From: Dyadobacter sandarakinus
GTDB taxonomy: Bacteria; Bacteroidota; Bacteroidia; Cytophagales; Spirosomataceae
Direction: 5' to 3'
Length of the DNA: 64,000 nucleotides
Assembly: GCF_016894445.1 (NCBI RefSeq)
Contig: NZ_CP056775.1
Location: forward strand, 4,824,001 to 4,888,000
Each line of letters starts with the position of its first letter. Position 1 is the stretch's first letter. The notes beneath the pieces were generated by a model. It was not told the origin of the DNA, did not search any database, and saw only the letters and a list, made by a program, of their open reading frames with translations. Position numbers and translations under genes: made by a program. Positions 9,801 to 17,437 of the stretch are shown in pieces.

Positions 9801-10144
9801 GCTTCCTTTCGAAGGTAAACTTTGATATGATATCCTTCCTGATGAAAGCCGATATCCCGCAGGAAGAAGCAGCGCCTGCGCCTGTTCTGCAGCAGCCTGT
9901 ACGCCGTCCTGCACCCGTGCCCGAGCTGCATACCAACCGGGAAGAGGATTATGCCGATGCCGAGGATTTATTTGACGGCCAGTCTGAGTCTGCTACCAGG
10001 GCACAGCCTGTACGTACGATCAAAATTGCGGACAGGAACCAGAAGGTTTCCGTGCAGTACCGCGATGGCCGCATTCTCCGGGATGTGAAGTTCAAGAAAG
10101 TGGAGCAGGAAGTTAAAAATGGCGATTGCGTCGTAATTGAATAG
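6809..10144 (+). CDS. secA: Preprotein translocase ATPase SecA
   Basis: The 1111-residue SecA is the motor ATPase that drives unfolded preproteins through SecYEG. Visible motifs are Walker A in MATGEGKTLVATLPAF, the VDEVDSVLIDDARTPLI DEAD-like motif, the MAGRGTDIKL segment and the LRGRSGRQGDPG arginine-finger region. It is about 200 residues longer than E. coli SecA because of insertions, including a charged N-terminal helix block and a linker around residues 320-400; such long forms are usual in Bacteroidota. The C-terminal zinc-binding cysteine cluster of many SecAs is absent. The gene stands alone with its own promoter candidate and a strong terminator. Confidence 0.97.
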   Translation: MFKIFSKLFGTKSERDLKELNPYVDKINAEYALLASLTNDELRAQSEGLKQQIKTSLQDIDNQLDTLRQQAADEPNVDKKEAIFKRIDTLEQDRDKELEKVLLDILPKAFAIVKDTARRFKDNDRIEVTASQFDREIAGRKAHVAIEGDKAVWNTTWDVIGQPIKWSMLHYDVQLIGGVVLHQGKIAEMATGEGKTLVATLPAFLNALAGQGVHIVTVNDYLAKRDAEWNAPLFEFHGMAVDCIDRHQPNTIARRNAYKADLTYGTNNEFGFDYLRDNMSRTPEELVQRKHHFAMVDEVDSVLIDDARTPLIISGPVPRGDEQEYLELKPRVSRIVEAQKRLAMEFLNDAKRKLAAGDKKEGGLALFRAHRGMPKYKPLIKYLSEPGIKATMQESESIYLAENQKLMPQADEPLYFTIDERHNSIELTEKGIDFLTGESEETNFFILPDIAVDLDAIEKDASVSEQERVIRKEALIRDYSVKTARIHTVNQLLKAFTLFEKDVEYVIIDGKVKIVDEQTGRIMEGRRYSDGLHQAIEAKENVRVEDATQTYATVTLQNYFRMYHKLAGMTGTAETEAGEFWEIYKLDVVSIPTNKGIVRKDQEDKVYRSVREKYNAVTDEIVELVEAGRPVLVGTTSVENSEIISRMLTLRKIPHQVLNAKQHQREAEVVAEAGKPGTVTIATNMAGRGTDIKLTPEAKNSGGLAIIGTERHESRRVDRQLRGRSGRQGDPGSSQFFVSLEDNLMRLFGSDRMAKVMDRMGLEEGEVIQSGMITKSIERAQKKVEENNFGMRKRLLEYDDVMNYQREAIYTRRRNALFGDRLAVDIANTLYDVCDELVNTAGTYAELELAAITTLAMELPFNENEYALLKPADRSQKLYDAAEAQYQGKNQEISNKALPVLTSILVDRAGAVSDIMIPFSDGIRQAGVVVNIKKAITNDGREITNEMEKAIVLSLIDQEWKEHLREMDDLKQSVQNAVFEQKDPLLIYKFESVELFKRFLSKVNFDMISFLMKADIPQEEAAPAPVLQQPVRRPAPVPELHTNREEDYADAEDLFDGQSESATRAQPVRTIKIADRNQKVSVQYRDGRILRDVKFKKVEQEVKNGDCVVIE

Positions 10145-10167
10145 TTCTTGCTCAGTCAAATACAACA

Positions 10168-10207
10168 AAAAGCCCCGTCCGTCTGAACAGACTGCCGGGG
10201 CTTTTGA
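10168..10207 (+). terminator. secA terminator
   Basis: AAAAGCCCC (10168-10176) pairs with GGGGCTTTT (10197-10205). The loop contains a second small GTCTG/CAGAC inverted repeat. It begins 24 bases after the secA stop. Confidence 0.85.
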
Positions 10208-10272
10208 TTTCTTAAATCAGGAATTATCCGATATTTGCGACATAAAGCAAGTTGAACCAAATTGACCCCTGA

Positions 10273-10932
10273 ATGAAACTGCACAAAGAAGGATATACGA
10301 TTATGGCTGTAACGGCCATCGTTTTAATACTGATCAATGTCGGCATCAACTACCTTCTTCCTGATGGTTACTGGATACCCAGGCTGATCCTGATCGGGAG
10401 TATCATCATCTTTTTGCTGGTTACACAGTTTTTCAGGGTTCCCAAACGCATTGTTCATCAAAGTGACCGGCAGATTGTAGCGCCGTGCGACGGGCGGGTG
10501 GTGGTTATCGAAGAAGTAGTGGAATCGGAGTATTTTAAGGAGCCCAAGCGGCAGATCAGCATTTTCATGTCGCCCCTGAACGTTCACATTAACTGGAACC
10601 CCATCAGCGGCGTGATCAAGTACTTTCGTTACCACCCGGGGTTGTACCTGGTAGCCTGGCACCCCAAGTCAAGTACTGAAAATGAGCGTACTACGGTGGT
10701 GATCCGTACCATTGAAGGCATTGAAGTACTGTTCCGGCAAATTGCAGGGGCAGCAGCCCGCCGCATCCGCTGGTATGTGAAGGAAGGCGACCAAGTGGAG
10801 CAAAGCACCGAGATGGGCTTTATCAAATTCGGCTCCCGCGTGGATATTTTTATTCCCCTTGATGCGGAAGTAAAAGTTAATCTTCAGGATAAAACAGTGG
10901 GCAGCGTGACCGTACTGGCAGAATTAAAATAG
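10273..10932 (+). CDS. psd: Phosphatidylserine decarboxylase proenzyme (short form)
   Basis: The 219-residue protein converts phosphatidylserine to phosphatidylethanolamine at the cytoplasmic membrane. Two hydrophobic segments (about residues 9-27 and 36-52) anchor the N-terminus. The catalytic body has HVNIHWNP-like and YHPG motifs. The self-cleavage site is the Gly187-Ser188 pair in IKFGSRVDIF, where the Ser becomes the pyruvoyl cofactor. This is the compact archaeal/Bacteroidota type of Psd. Its 3' end overlaps the convergent rhomboid gene by 9 bp. Confidence 0.93.
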   Translation: MKLHKEGYTIMAVTAIVLILINVGINYLLPDGYWIPRLILIGSIIIFLLVTQFFRVPKRIVHQSDRQIVAPCDGRVVVIEEVVESEYFKEPKRQISIFMSPLNVHINWNPISGVIKYFRYHPGLYLVAWHPKSSTENERTTVVIRTIEGIEVLFRQIAGAAARRIRWYVKEGDQVEQSTEMGFIKFGSRVDIFIPLDAEVKVNLQDKTVGSVTVLAELK

Positions 10933-11544
10933 ACGCCAGCTCAGTATCTGCTGAAAAAATCCAGGTACCGAACTCGGATATACCACAGCCATAAATACCA
11001 TTCCGAAAATTGCCCCGTACATGTGTGCGCTATGATTGACATAGCTCGTACCCCTGCGCCCCTCAATGTAAGAGTAACCCAGGAAAAGCAATCCGAAAAT
11101 AAAGCCCGGCATGCATATAAAGAAATACAGGCAAACCTGCATTAATGGAGAAAAAAGGATTGCAGCAAACAAAACCGCAGCTACGCCTCCCGAGGCTCCC
11201 AGAGAATTGTAGTTCGGGTTTTTGCGGTGTTTGAGAAACGTCGGAATGTCGGCTACAATAATACCAAGTATGTACAGAAGCAAGTAGTAAAACGTACCTC
11301 CCGAGCCAAACAGGAATGCAAACAGGCGCTCAATACCTTCGCCTACAAACCACAAGCTCAGCATGTTAAAGATCAAATGTCCAAAATCGGCATGCACAAA
11401 GCCTGACGAAATAAACCGATAGTACTCATTGCGGCTGGTAACACGGTGCGGATTGAGCACCATCTTATCCATTAAACCATAATTATTAAGCGCATACAGG
11501 CTGATACCTGACGTGATAATGACTAAAATAAGGGTAATTGACAT
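10924..11544 (-). CDS. Rhomboid family intramembrane serine protease
   Basis: The 206-residue protein has six predicted transmembrane segments. The catalytic Ser lies in LGASGGVAAVLF (GxSG) and the partner His in NHSAHMYGAIFG. The HADFGHLIFNM motif of the second helix is also present. It should cut membrane proteins within or near the bilayer; substrates are unknown. It is followed on the minus strand by psd in the convergent direction with overlapping stops. It lies 24 bp downstream of the prenyl synthase gene and is likely co-transcribed with it. Confidence 0.92.
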   Translation of the reverse strand: MSITLILVIITSGISLYALNNYGLMDKMVLNPHRVTSRNEYYRFISSGFVHADFGHLIFNMLSLWFVGEGIERLFAFLFGSGGTFYYLLLYILGIIVADIPTFLKHRKNPNYNSLGASGGVAAVLFAAILFSPLMQVCLYFFICMPGFIFGLLFLGYSYIEGRRGTSYVNHSAHMYGAIFGMVFMAVVYPSSVPGFFQQILSWRLF

Positions 11545-11568
11545 TGTAATTTTTGCTAAAAACCTGAA

Positions 11569-12543
11569 TTATTTATCTCTTTCTACCAACTGGTGAACAA
11601 ACTGCCACAAAGGTATTTTTCGCCCGTCCGGAGCCGGCAGACCTTCCAGTGCATTCAATCCTTTTTCAAAATATTCCCTGATCTTCTGCTCGGTAAAAGT
11701 ACGGATATCAAGGGCTTCGTAAATCTTTGTCACGGCCTGTACCTTTTCGTTTTTGTCAAAATCCGCCGCATTGATCCAGTATTCAAGGTCAGTCCGGTAT
11801 GTGCCCTCAGCCCGGCTCAGGGCTTCAATCAGCAGGAATGTTTTCTTATTTGAAATAATATCCCCGCCTACCTGCTTGCCAAACTTAGCCGGATCGCCGA
11901 ATACATCCAGCAGGTCATCCTTTAACTGAAAACCCATACCCATATTTTCTCCGGCTGCATATAATAGCTGTAAAGAAGCCTCGTCAGCCCCGGTGAGCAG
12001 TCCGCCGAGTTCGAGTGCAAAACCCAGCAAAACAGACGTTTTCAGCCGGATCATGTTGAGGTACTCAGCCTCGGTCACATCCCACCGTTTCTCAAAATTC
12101 ATATCAAGCTGCTGTCCTTCACACACTTCTGCCGCAGTCTGATTAAACCTTGCCAGCACCTTTCCCATCAGTTCGGGCCGGATGCCCAGCAGCAGGTCGT
12201 AAGCGCGGATCAGCATGACATCTCCGGACAAAATAGCCGTATTGGCATTCCACTTTTCATGCACCGTAGGCTCGCCGCGGCGCAGTGGCGCATTGTCCAT
12301 GATGTCGTCGTGCATGAGTGTAAAATTGTGAAAAACCTCCACCGCCATGGCAGGCCGCAGGGCACTTTGCCATTCGTCTGTATAAATGGAGGCCGACAAC
12401 AGGGTCAGCAGCGGACGGAAGCGCTTGCCGCCAAGTGACATGATGTAACCAATGGGTGCGTAAAGCTCCCCGGGTTCTGCACCGTATTTATGTTTGGAAA
12501 ATGCTGTTTGCAGCTCTTGCAGCAATAGTTCTGGCGTAATCAT
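11569..12543 (-). CDS. Trans-polyprenyl diphosphate synthase
   Basis: The 324-residue enzyme extends isoprenoid chains from allylic diphosphate and IPP in the cytosol. The first Asp-rich motif DDIMD is at residues 79-83, followed by RRGEPTVH. The second is in QLKDDLLDVFGD, and the GGKRFRP segment is at about 38-44. Small residues upstream of the first Asp motif are not diagnostic enough to tell farnesyl/geranylgeranyl synthase from the octaprenyl/menaquinone-side-chain type. It starts a likely two-gene unit with the rhomboid gene. Confidence 0.93.
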   Translation of the reverse strand: MITPELLLQELQTAFSKHKYGAEPGELYAPIGYIMSLGGKRFRPLLTLLSASIYTDEWQSALRPAMAVEVFHNFTLMHDDIMDNAPLRRGEPTVHEKWNANTAILSGDVMLIRAYDLLLGIRPELMGKVLARFNQTAAEVCEGQQLDMNFEKRWDVTEAEYLNMIRLKTSVLLGFALELGGLLTGADEASLQLLYAAGENMGMGFQLKDDLLDVFGDPAKFGKQVGGDIISNKKTFLLIEALSRAEGTYRTDLEYWINAADFDKNEKVQAVTKIYEALDIRTFTEQKIREYFEKGLNALEGLPAPDGRKIPLWQFVHQLVERDK

Positions 12544-12719
12544 CGGTATGCGCTGGACCAGTCCGGCCCTGGAAATAAATGGATCGCTATGTGTATGCAG
12601 TGTTGTTGCAAAGTAGGCAAATAGTGCCGTAAAGTTTTATTAAATTCTATTTATGGCTGAGCAGCCCTGCTGACCGGCATTTCGATATCTTTGGAAAAAA
12701 CGCTCATATTGTACTGCAT

Positions 12720-13550
12720 ATGCCTTTTCATCAATATTTCAATGGGGAGATTTTTCCTGTTGATACCGCTCTCTTCAAGACCAATGACCTGGGCCTGCTG
12801 CGTGGTTACGGCTTGTTTGATTTTTTCCGGACGTACAATGGGGTGCCATTCCGGTGGGACGATTACTGGGCGCGGTTCGAGAACTCTGCCCGGTTGCTGA
12901 AACTTTCCCTGCCGCTCACCAAGGAAGCTACTTCCCGGATTCTGGCCGACCTGCATGCCCTCTCCGGAGAGCAGGAAGTAACTTTCCGGTTTGTACTGAC
13001 GGGTGGCTATGCACCTGACAGCGTACATGTGGTGCAGCCCAATTTTCTGATCCGCACGGAGCCGCTCCCGCGCGACAATCCGGCCGGGAAACTGAAAGGG
13101 ATCAAGGTACTACCTTACGAATATGTCCGCGACCTGCCCGAAATCAAGAGTACCAACTACGTACATATGATCCTCATGGCCGACGAAATGGAGCGTCAGC
13201 AGGCTTCTGATCTTTTATTTTACAAAAACGGGGAAGTGAGCGAGCTCACGCGGAGTAATGTATTCATCATATCCGGTAACCAGCTGATTACCGCCGACCG
13301 CAATGTGCTGCATGGTATCACCCGGCGCGTGGTCATGGAGCTCGCGGCCCCACACATGCAGGTAGTGGAGCGTACGCTTACTTTGCAGGAGTTGCTGGAC
13401 GCAGATGAAGTTTTTACCACCAGCAGTACCAAGTGGGTAATGCCCATTGTGCAGGTAGGCGACCGGCAGATCGGCGATGGTACTGCCGGAAAGCAGACAT
13501 TGTTTTTGCAGGGATTGTTTGAAAAATATGTGGAAAGCTGGGGGAGATAA
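12720..13550 (+). CDS. Class IV aminotransferase (branched-chain / aminodeoxychorismate lyase family)
   Basis: The 276-residue PLP enzyme shows the N-terminal LLRGYGLFDFFRTY motif, the PLP-lysine in EIKSTNYV and the EVSELTRSNVFII segment typical of fold-type IV. Members are branched-chain aminotransferases, D-amino-acid aminotransferases or 4-amino-4-deoxychorismate lyases (PabC). Sequence and context do not decide between them. The single gene has a TATCTTTG box at 12686-12693 but no clear -33 element. It ends at a bidirectional terminator. Confidence 0.88.
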   Translation: MPFHQYFNGEIFPVDTALFKTNDLGLLRGYGLFDFFRTYNGVPFRWDDYWARFENSARLLKLSLPLTKEATSRILADLHALSGEQEVTFRFVLTGGYAPDSVHVVQPNFLIRTEPLPRDNPAGKLKGIKVLPYEYVRDLPEIKSTNYVHMILMADEMERQQASDLLFYKNGEVSELTRSNVFIISGNQLITADRNVLHGITRRVVMELAAPHMQVVERTLTLQELLDADEVFTTSSTKWVMPIVQVGDRQIGDGTAGKQTLFLQGLFEKYVESWGR

Positions 13551-13557
13551 ATGAAAA

Positions 13558-13584
13558 AATCGGCGGCTTTATAGCCGCCGATTT
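13558..13584. terminator. Bidirectional terminator
   Basis: AAATCGGCGGCT pairs with AGCCGCCGATTT around a TTAT loop, with A- and T-rich flanks. It serves the aminotransferase gene on the plus strand and the convergent lipoprotein gene on the minus strand. Confidence 0.85.
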
Positions 13585-13609
13585 CTGAACTACCAGCAAT
13601 GAATCCAAT

Positions 13610-14455
13610 TTAGTTAGGTGCACTTGGTGAATTAATCTGGACGATCGGCCAGACACCGGGCCTTGGTACGCTTACACCCTTGGTTGCACCGCGTACCTTC
13701 GCATCAGGCCCGAAATAATACAGCGGCCAGCCTTTGTAGGTCAACTGTTTTTTTCCGAAAACATCGATCACCGAGAACAAAGATTTGTCCATCACAGATG
13801 GCAGGTCATTGATTTCCGAAATGTAAATCGGCCACACGCCATCGTTGCTGAAATCTTCCTTGGTGTAGTTGTTCTTCTTGTTTTTATCATTGGCAAATGC
13901 ATAAAGCGTTCTGCCCATTCCGTCCACAAAAAACTGGGTCTCGGCAGTACCTTCGGTCTGATCGGCTTTGTACGACTTGCCGTCGTTGCCTACCAGCTGA
14001 CCATTGGCCAGCATAACGGAATAGTTTGTTTTGGCCACAAACCAGACACCACCTACATTTTCACCTTTTACATCACCTGCGGCAACATCATCCTTGTAAT
14101 AGTAGAGCGGCCAGCCTTTGTACGTCACCTGCTTGGCTCCGTCCGGACGGGTTATGGTTGAAAAAACAGTGGAATCAAGGCCGTCAGCCAGGTTGAGATC
14201 GGTCACTGTGAATGCAGGCCAGGCTTGCAGGCAGTTGCCCGTGCAGGTAGAAGCACCCGTAAGGTCCTTGGAAAAGAAATAAAGCGTACGGCCGTTTTGG
14301 TCGGCCAGTACCTGGCCCAGGGTTGTTGATTGCAGCTTGACATTGGCTGCCGGTTCAGGTGTGGTACCATCACCATCATTGTCTGAGCAGGAAATGGTAA
14401 ACAACGCTACCAGGCTCAGGGCCCACAGCATGCGGGCGAATGCAAAAATTTTCAT
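13610..14455 (-). CDS. Secreted-repeat lipoprotein (Lipoprotein_15 / COG4315 type)
   Basis: The 281-residue protein has a lipoprotein signal peptide ending in FTISCSD, where Cys is the lipidation site. It contains two copies of the repeat found in the COG4315 predicted-lipoprotein family (residues about 40-155 and 160-275). Each copy has a GRTLY-F element, a W-P/YI element and a T/VTYKGWPLYY-- element. The first copy also has a CTGNCLQAWPAF cysteine pair. The biochemical role of the family is not known. The start codon lies inside a perfect inverted repeat (14449-14510), which suggests translational control. Confidence 0.82.
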   Translation of the reverse strand: MKIFAFARMLWALSLVALFTISCSDNDGDGTTPEPAANVKLQSTTLGQVLADQNGRTLYFFSKDLTGASTCTGNCLQAWPAFTVTDLNLADGLDSTVFSTITRPDGAKQVTYKGWPLYYYKDDVAAGDVKGENVGGVWFVAKTNYSVMLANGQLVGNDGKSYKADQTEGTAETQFFVDGMGRTLYAFANDKNKKNNYTKEDFSNDGVWPIYISEINDLPSVMDKSLFSVIDVFGKKQLTYKGWPLYYFGPDAKVRGATKGVSVPRPGVWPIVQINSPSAPN

Positions 14456-14510
14456 CGTACTCGAGATTTAATGTTAGAGATGAGCTGTTCTCTGGCGAGT
14501 ACGATGAAAA
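14449..14510 (-). promoter_or_regulatory. Inverted repeat sequestering the start codon of the lipoprotein gene
   Basis: TTTTCATCGTACTCG (14449-14463) and CGAGTACGATGAAAA (14496-14510) are perfect 15-bp complements separated by 32 bases. In the minus-strand mRNA the downstream arm contains the AUG (14455-14453), so the initiation site would be buried in a long stem. There is no T-tract after it, so it is not a simple terminator. Confidence 0.65.
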
Positions 14511-14536
14511 ATCTTTCAGGGTTGCGTCACTTTATA

Positions 14537-15562
14537 TTAAACATTGCTCCAACCCTGTGCCGTGACTGGTACACGGTTGTCGGACTTGGTATGAAGCACC
14601 ACTTCTTCCTTATTGTCGGTCATGTAGCCGATGAACGTGATCTTGGGATTGTTACGGATTTTTTCATAATCACTCTGCGATACCGTAAAAAGAAGCTCAT
14701 AATCTTCTCCTCCGTTCAATGCAGCGGTAATTGCCCCGATATTCAGCTCCGATGCAGCCAGGAATGACTGATCGTCAATCGGCAGCCGGTCTTCAAAGAT
14801 GACCGCCCCTACACCGGACTGTGCACACAAATGCAGCAGATCCGAAGCCAGCCCGTCGGATACGTCGATCATGGCGGTAGGAATTACACCTGCCTCTTCC
14901 AGCTCATACACTACATCCATGCGCGCCTCAGGCCGTAGCTGACGCTGGATCACATAATCTTTACCGTCCAGCTCGGGCTGCATTTGCGGGTTTACAAGAA
15001 ATACCTGCTTCTCACGTTCCAGCAGCTGCAGACCCAGGTATGCACCGCCCAGATCGCCTGAAACGCATAGCAGATCATTGGGTTTTGCAGTATTGCGGTA
15101 CGCGATCCGGTCTTTTTTTACCCTGCCCAAAACACTGACGGAAATAAGCAGGCCCGTCCGGGACGAAGCTGTGTCGCCCCCTGTCAGGTCCACATTGAAG
15201 TCGCGGCAGGCGGTTTTGATGCCCAGGTACAATTCATCTACAGCCTCCACTGAAAAGCGGTTGCTGAGCGCCACGTTTACGATCACCTGCCTTGGTATGC
15301 CATTCATGGCCGCAATGTCGGACACCGCTGCGGCAATAACTTTATAGCCGAGGTGTTTGAGGGGGAAAAATGTAAGGTCGAAATGAACACCTTCCAGAAA
15401 AAAGTCCGACGACAGCAAGCCGAAATCTTCACCGTTATCAATCACAGCCGCATCGTCCCCAATGCCCTTCACCGTGTCGGGAAGCTGGGTACTTACGCCT
15501 TCATTAATCCTTTTTATAAGCCCGAATTCACCCAGGCTGCTGATTTCTGTTCTTGTTTCCAT
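14537..15562 (-). CDS. thiL: Thiamine-monophosphate kinase
   Basis: The 341-residue enzyme phosphorylates thiamine monophosphate to thiamine pyrophosphate with ATP. I chose the ATG at 15562 (METRTEISSLGEFGLI) because the ten codons upstream are not family-like. Motifs are GIGDDAAVID, the LLSSDFFLEGVHF strand, DLTGGDTASS for Mg-ATP binding, and ALNGGEDYELLFTV near the C-terminus. No other thiamine genes are adjacent, and no TPP riboswitch is apparent upstream. A terminator from the preceding lipoprotein gene lies just upstream. Confidence 0.95.
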   Translation of the reverse strand: METRTEISSLGEFGLIKRINEGVSTQLPDTVKGIGDDAAVIDNGEDFGLLSSDFFLEGVHFDLTFFPLKHLGYKVIAAAVSDIAAMNGIPRQVIVNVALSNRFSVEAVDELYLGIKTACRDFNVDLTGGDTASSRTGLLISVSVLGRVKKDRIAYRNTAKPNDLLCVSGDLGGAYLGLQLLEREKQVFLVNPQMQPELDGKDYVIQRQLRPEARMDVVYELEEAGVIPTAMIDVSDGLASDLLHLCAQSGVGAVIFEDRLPIDDQSFLAASELNIGAITAALNGGEDYELLFTVSQSDYEKIRNNPKITFIGYMTDNKEEVVLHTKSDNRVPVTAQGWSNV

Positions 15563-15573
15563 TTTGTAAAAAT

Positions 15574-15612
15574 ACATAAAAAGCAAAGCCACTTCCCGGG
15601 AGAAGTGGCTTT
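15574..15612 (-). terminator. Terminator of the small lipoprotein gene
   Basis: A perfect 11-bp stem (AAAGCCACTTC 15585-15595, GAAGTGGCTTT 15602-15612) has a 6-base loop, then a T-rich stretch on the minus strand. It separates the lipoprotein gene from thiL. Confidence 0.8.
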
Positions 15613-15634
15613 GGATGTCTGAACTGAAAAACGT

Positions 15635-16090
15635 TTACGGGTTTGTCAGTGTATATTCGTTAATGGTACCTCCTGTTTTCGGACTGGCTGTGATGCGTGT
15701 AAGTACCAGCTTGGTGTCTTCAATGGAATTAATGGTAAACTCCAGTGTACCGCCGCTGCCAGTAGGGGCAGGATTAAGGCCGCTGAGGATCAGCTTGCTT
15801 TCGCCTTCCAGCGCCCAGTTGCCGGTAAAGGTACTTCCTTCAAACTCCGTATAAGTAGCAGTCTGTACGCCCGAGTTATTGGCCAGCGTAAGCCTGAATG
15901 ATGCATAGCCGGGCACCGTATTGCTGGATCCTCCCCGGGTATATACCGCCGAACTTCCATGCTTTACCGATTCCGCCGTCCAGGCCTTGGCGATGCGCTC
16001 TGATAAAGGCTTAACCTTTTCCTTACAACCTCCTGCTATTAAAGTAATTACCAGGATAAAAACGCCGGTCAGCGCGTAATGTCTCTTCAT
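15635..16090 (-). CDS. Small lipoprotein of unknown function
   Basis: The ATG at 16090 gives 151 residues with a clear lipoprotein signal (MKRHYALTGVF... LIAGGCKEK, Cys about 22). After a short SERIAKAWTAE helix the rest is a probable beta-barrel or lipocalin-like fold with repeated short strands (YASFRLTL, GNWALEGESKLIL, LEFTINSIEDTKLVLTRI). This pattern resembles the lipocalin-like lipoproteins common in Bacteroidota. I cannot name a ligand. It is monocistronic with its own terminator. Confidence 0.7.
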   Translation of the reverse strand: MKRHYALTGVFILVITLIAGGCKEKVKPLSERIAKAWTAESVKHGSSAVYTRGGSSNTVPGYASFRLTLANNSGVQTATYTEFEGSTFTGNWALEGESKLILSGLNPAPTGSGGTLEFTINSIEDTKLVLTRITASPKTGGTINEYTLTNP

Positions 16091-16222
16091 ATTCTGAGTT
16101 CCGGATTTCTTTTCAAACGCCAAGTTCCTACTTTTTAGTCTTATTGTCAAAATATTCCGGGAAGATCACTTTAAATTCCGCTGCACGGATGATATCCCTA
16201 ACTTGCGGGAACATTGACGATT

Positions 16223-16450
16223 ATGAAGGAGTATACAAAGGCACAGCTTGCACTGCGCAACGGCCAGGACCGGGAGGAAATCTGGTGTGCATACCGGGGC
16301 GTTATCTACGATGTAACATCCAGCAGGCTCTGGCGTAACGGGCACCATTACGAGCATTGGGCCGGGCAGGACCTCACCAAGGAACTCGGTGATGCGCCGC
16401 ATACCGATCGTGTGTTCGACCGCTTTCAGGCTGTGGGAAAACTCCTGTAA
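16223..16450 (+). CDS. Stand-alone cytochrome b5-like heme/steroid-binding domain protein
   Basis: The ATG at 16223 gives 75 residues that form just one cytochrome b5-like domain. It has KEYTKAQLALRNGQD at the start, a VIYDVTSSRLW strand, the NGHHYEHWAGQDLT region carrying a conserved His, and DAPHTDRVFDRF with the second His candidate. There is no signal peptide, so it is likely a small cytoplasmic electron carrier or heme-binding protein. It is 14 bp upstream of the BadF-type kinase gene and may be co-transcribed with it, but no functional link is evident. Confidence 0.8.
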   Translation: MKEYTKAQLALRNGQDREEIWCAYRGVIYDVTSSRLWRNGHHYEHWAGQDLTKELGDAPHTDRVFDRFQAVGKLL

Positions 16451-16464
16451 AACTACTTTTTTCA

Positions 16465-17337
16465 ATGACAATGCATTCAAGCTCCTACCTGATTGCCGAT
16501 GCAGGCTCTACCAAAACAGACTGGGTGATTGTGCACCCGCCTGCCGGCTACCAGCGCATACAATCCGCCGGAATCAATCCTTTTTACCAGACAGCGGAAG
16601 AAATTATCCCGCTACTGGAAAATGAAGTAGTACCCTATGCAGGGGACCACGTGGAGCACATTTACTTTTTCGGAGCTGGCTGCGCAGATGATCGCTCAGG
16701 CCAGCCCGTGACCGCAGCACTCCGGGCCTGTTTTCCGAAGGTGCAAACACTGGAAGTTGCTTCCGATATGCTGGGTGCGGCGCGTGGACTGTGCGGGCGG
16801 GAGCCGGGCTTGGCCTGTATCCTTGGTACGGGGGCTAACAATGCATTTTACGATGGCCGGCAGATCGTCCGCTCCATTGGCTCGCTGGGCTTCTGGCTGG
16901 GCGATGAGGGCAGCGGGTCATACCTGGGCAAAACGCTCGTCGTGCATTATCTTCAGAATGAGCTTCCGGCTGAACTGCATGAGGCCTTCGCAGCAGCGTA
17001 TCCCGGGATCAACCGGCTTTCGGTACTTGAAAATGCATACCGGAAACCCTACCCCAACCGCTACTTCGCGGCTTTTTCAACATTTATAGCGGGGCACATA
17101 GCCCACCCGTTTATGCGCGGACTGGTAAAGGAGGCTTTTTCATTATTTGTAAAAAAATACATCTGTAAGCACCCGGATACAGCCTCGTACCCGGTTCATT
17201 TTACGGGTTCTGTGGCATATTACTACCAGGATATACTCAGGGAGGTACTCGAAAGCCATGCACTCCAATGCGGCCACATTCTGCGCTCGCCGCTGGAAGG
17301 CCTGGTACAATATTATGGGAGGGACAGGCATGTGTAA
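16465..17337 (+). CDS. BadF/BadG/BcrA/BcrD-type ATPase (N-acetylglucosamine kinase-like)
   Basis: The 290-residue ASKHA-fold protein has the phosphate-1 loop IADAGSTKTDWVIV, the LACILGTGANNAFYDG adenosine/phosphate motif and a GFWLGDEGSGSYLGK segment. This arrangement is typical of the N-acetylglucosamine-kinase-like branch of the family, which phosphorylates amino sugars. It would fit peptidoglycan or chitin sugar recycling, alongside the anmK gene about 37 kb away. The first ATG is used; a second at codon 3 is equally possible. The exact substrate is inferred, not shown. Confidence 0.83.
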   Translation: MTMHSSSYLIADAGSTKTDWVIVHPPAGYQRIQSAGINPFYQTAEEIIPLLENEVVPYAGDHVEHIYFFGAGCADDRSGQPVTAALRACFPKVQTLEVASDMLGAARGLCGREPGLACILGTGANNAFYDGRQIVRSIGSLGFWLGDEGSGSYLGKTLVVHYLQNELPAELHEAFAAAYPGINRLSVLENAYRKPYPNRYFAAFSTFIAGHIAHPFMRGLVKEAFSLFVKKYICKHPDTASYPVHFTGSVAYYYQDILREVLESHALQCGHILRSPLEGLVQYYGRDRHV

Positions 17338-17437
17338 GCGTTAATGAAATGTTAAAGGGCCTGTCCGCATGCATTTGCAGCGCCGGTAGGTGTTTTTAAA
17401 ACCATTAACTTTATTGAACGTGAGCTAGTCCCTTGTG

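Noticed and set aside
12651..13028. 125-codon minus-strand open frame
   Set aside because: Antisense to the start of the class IV aminotransferase gene, with no signal or motif.
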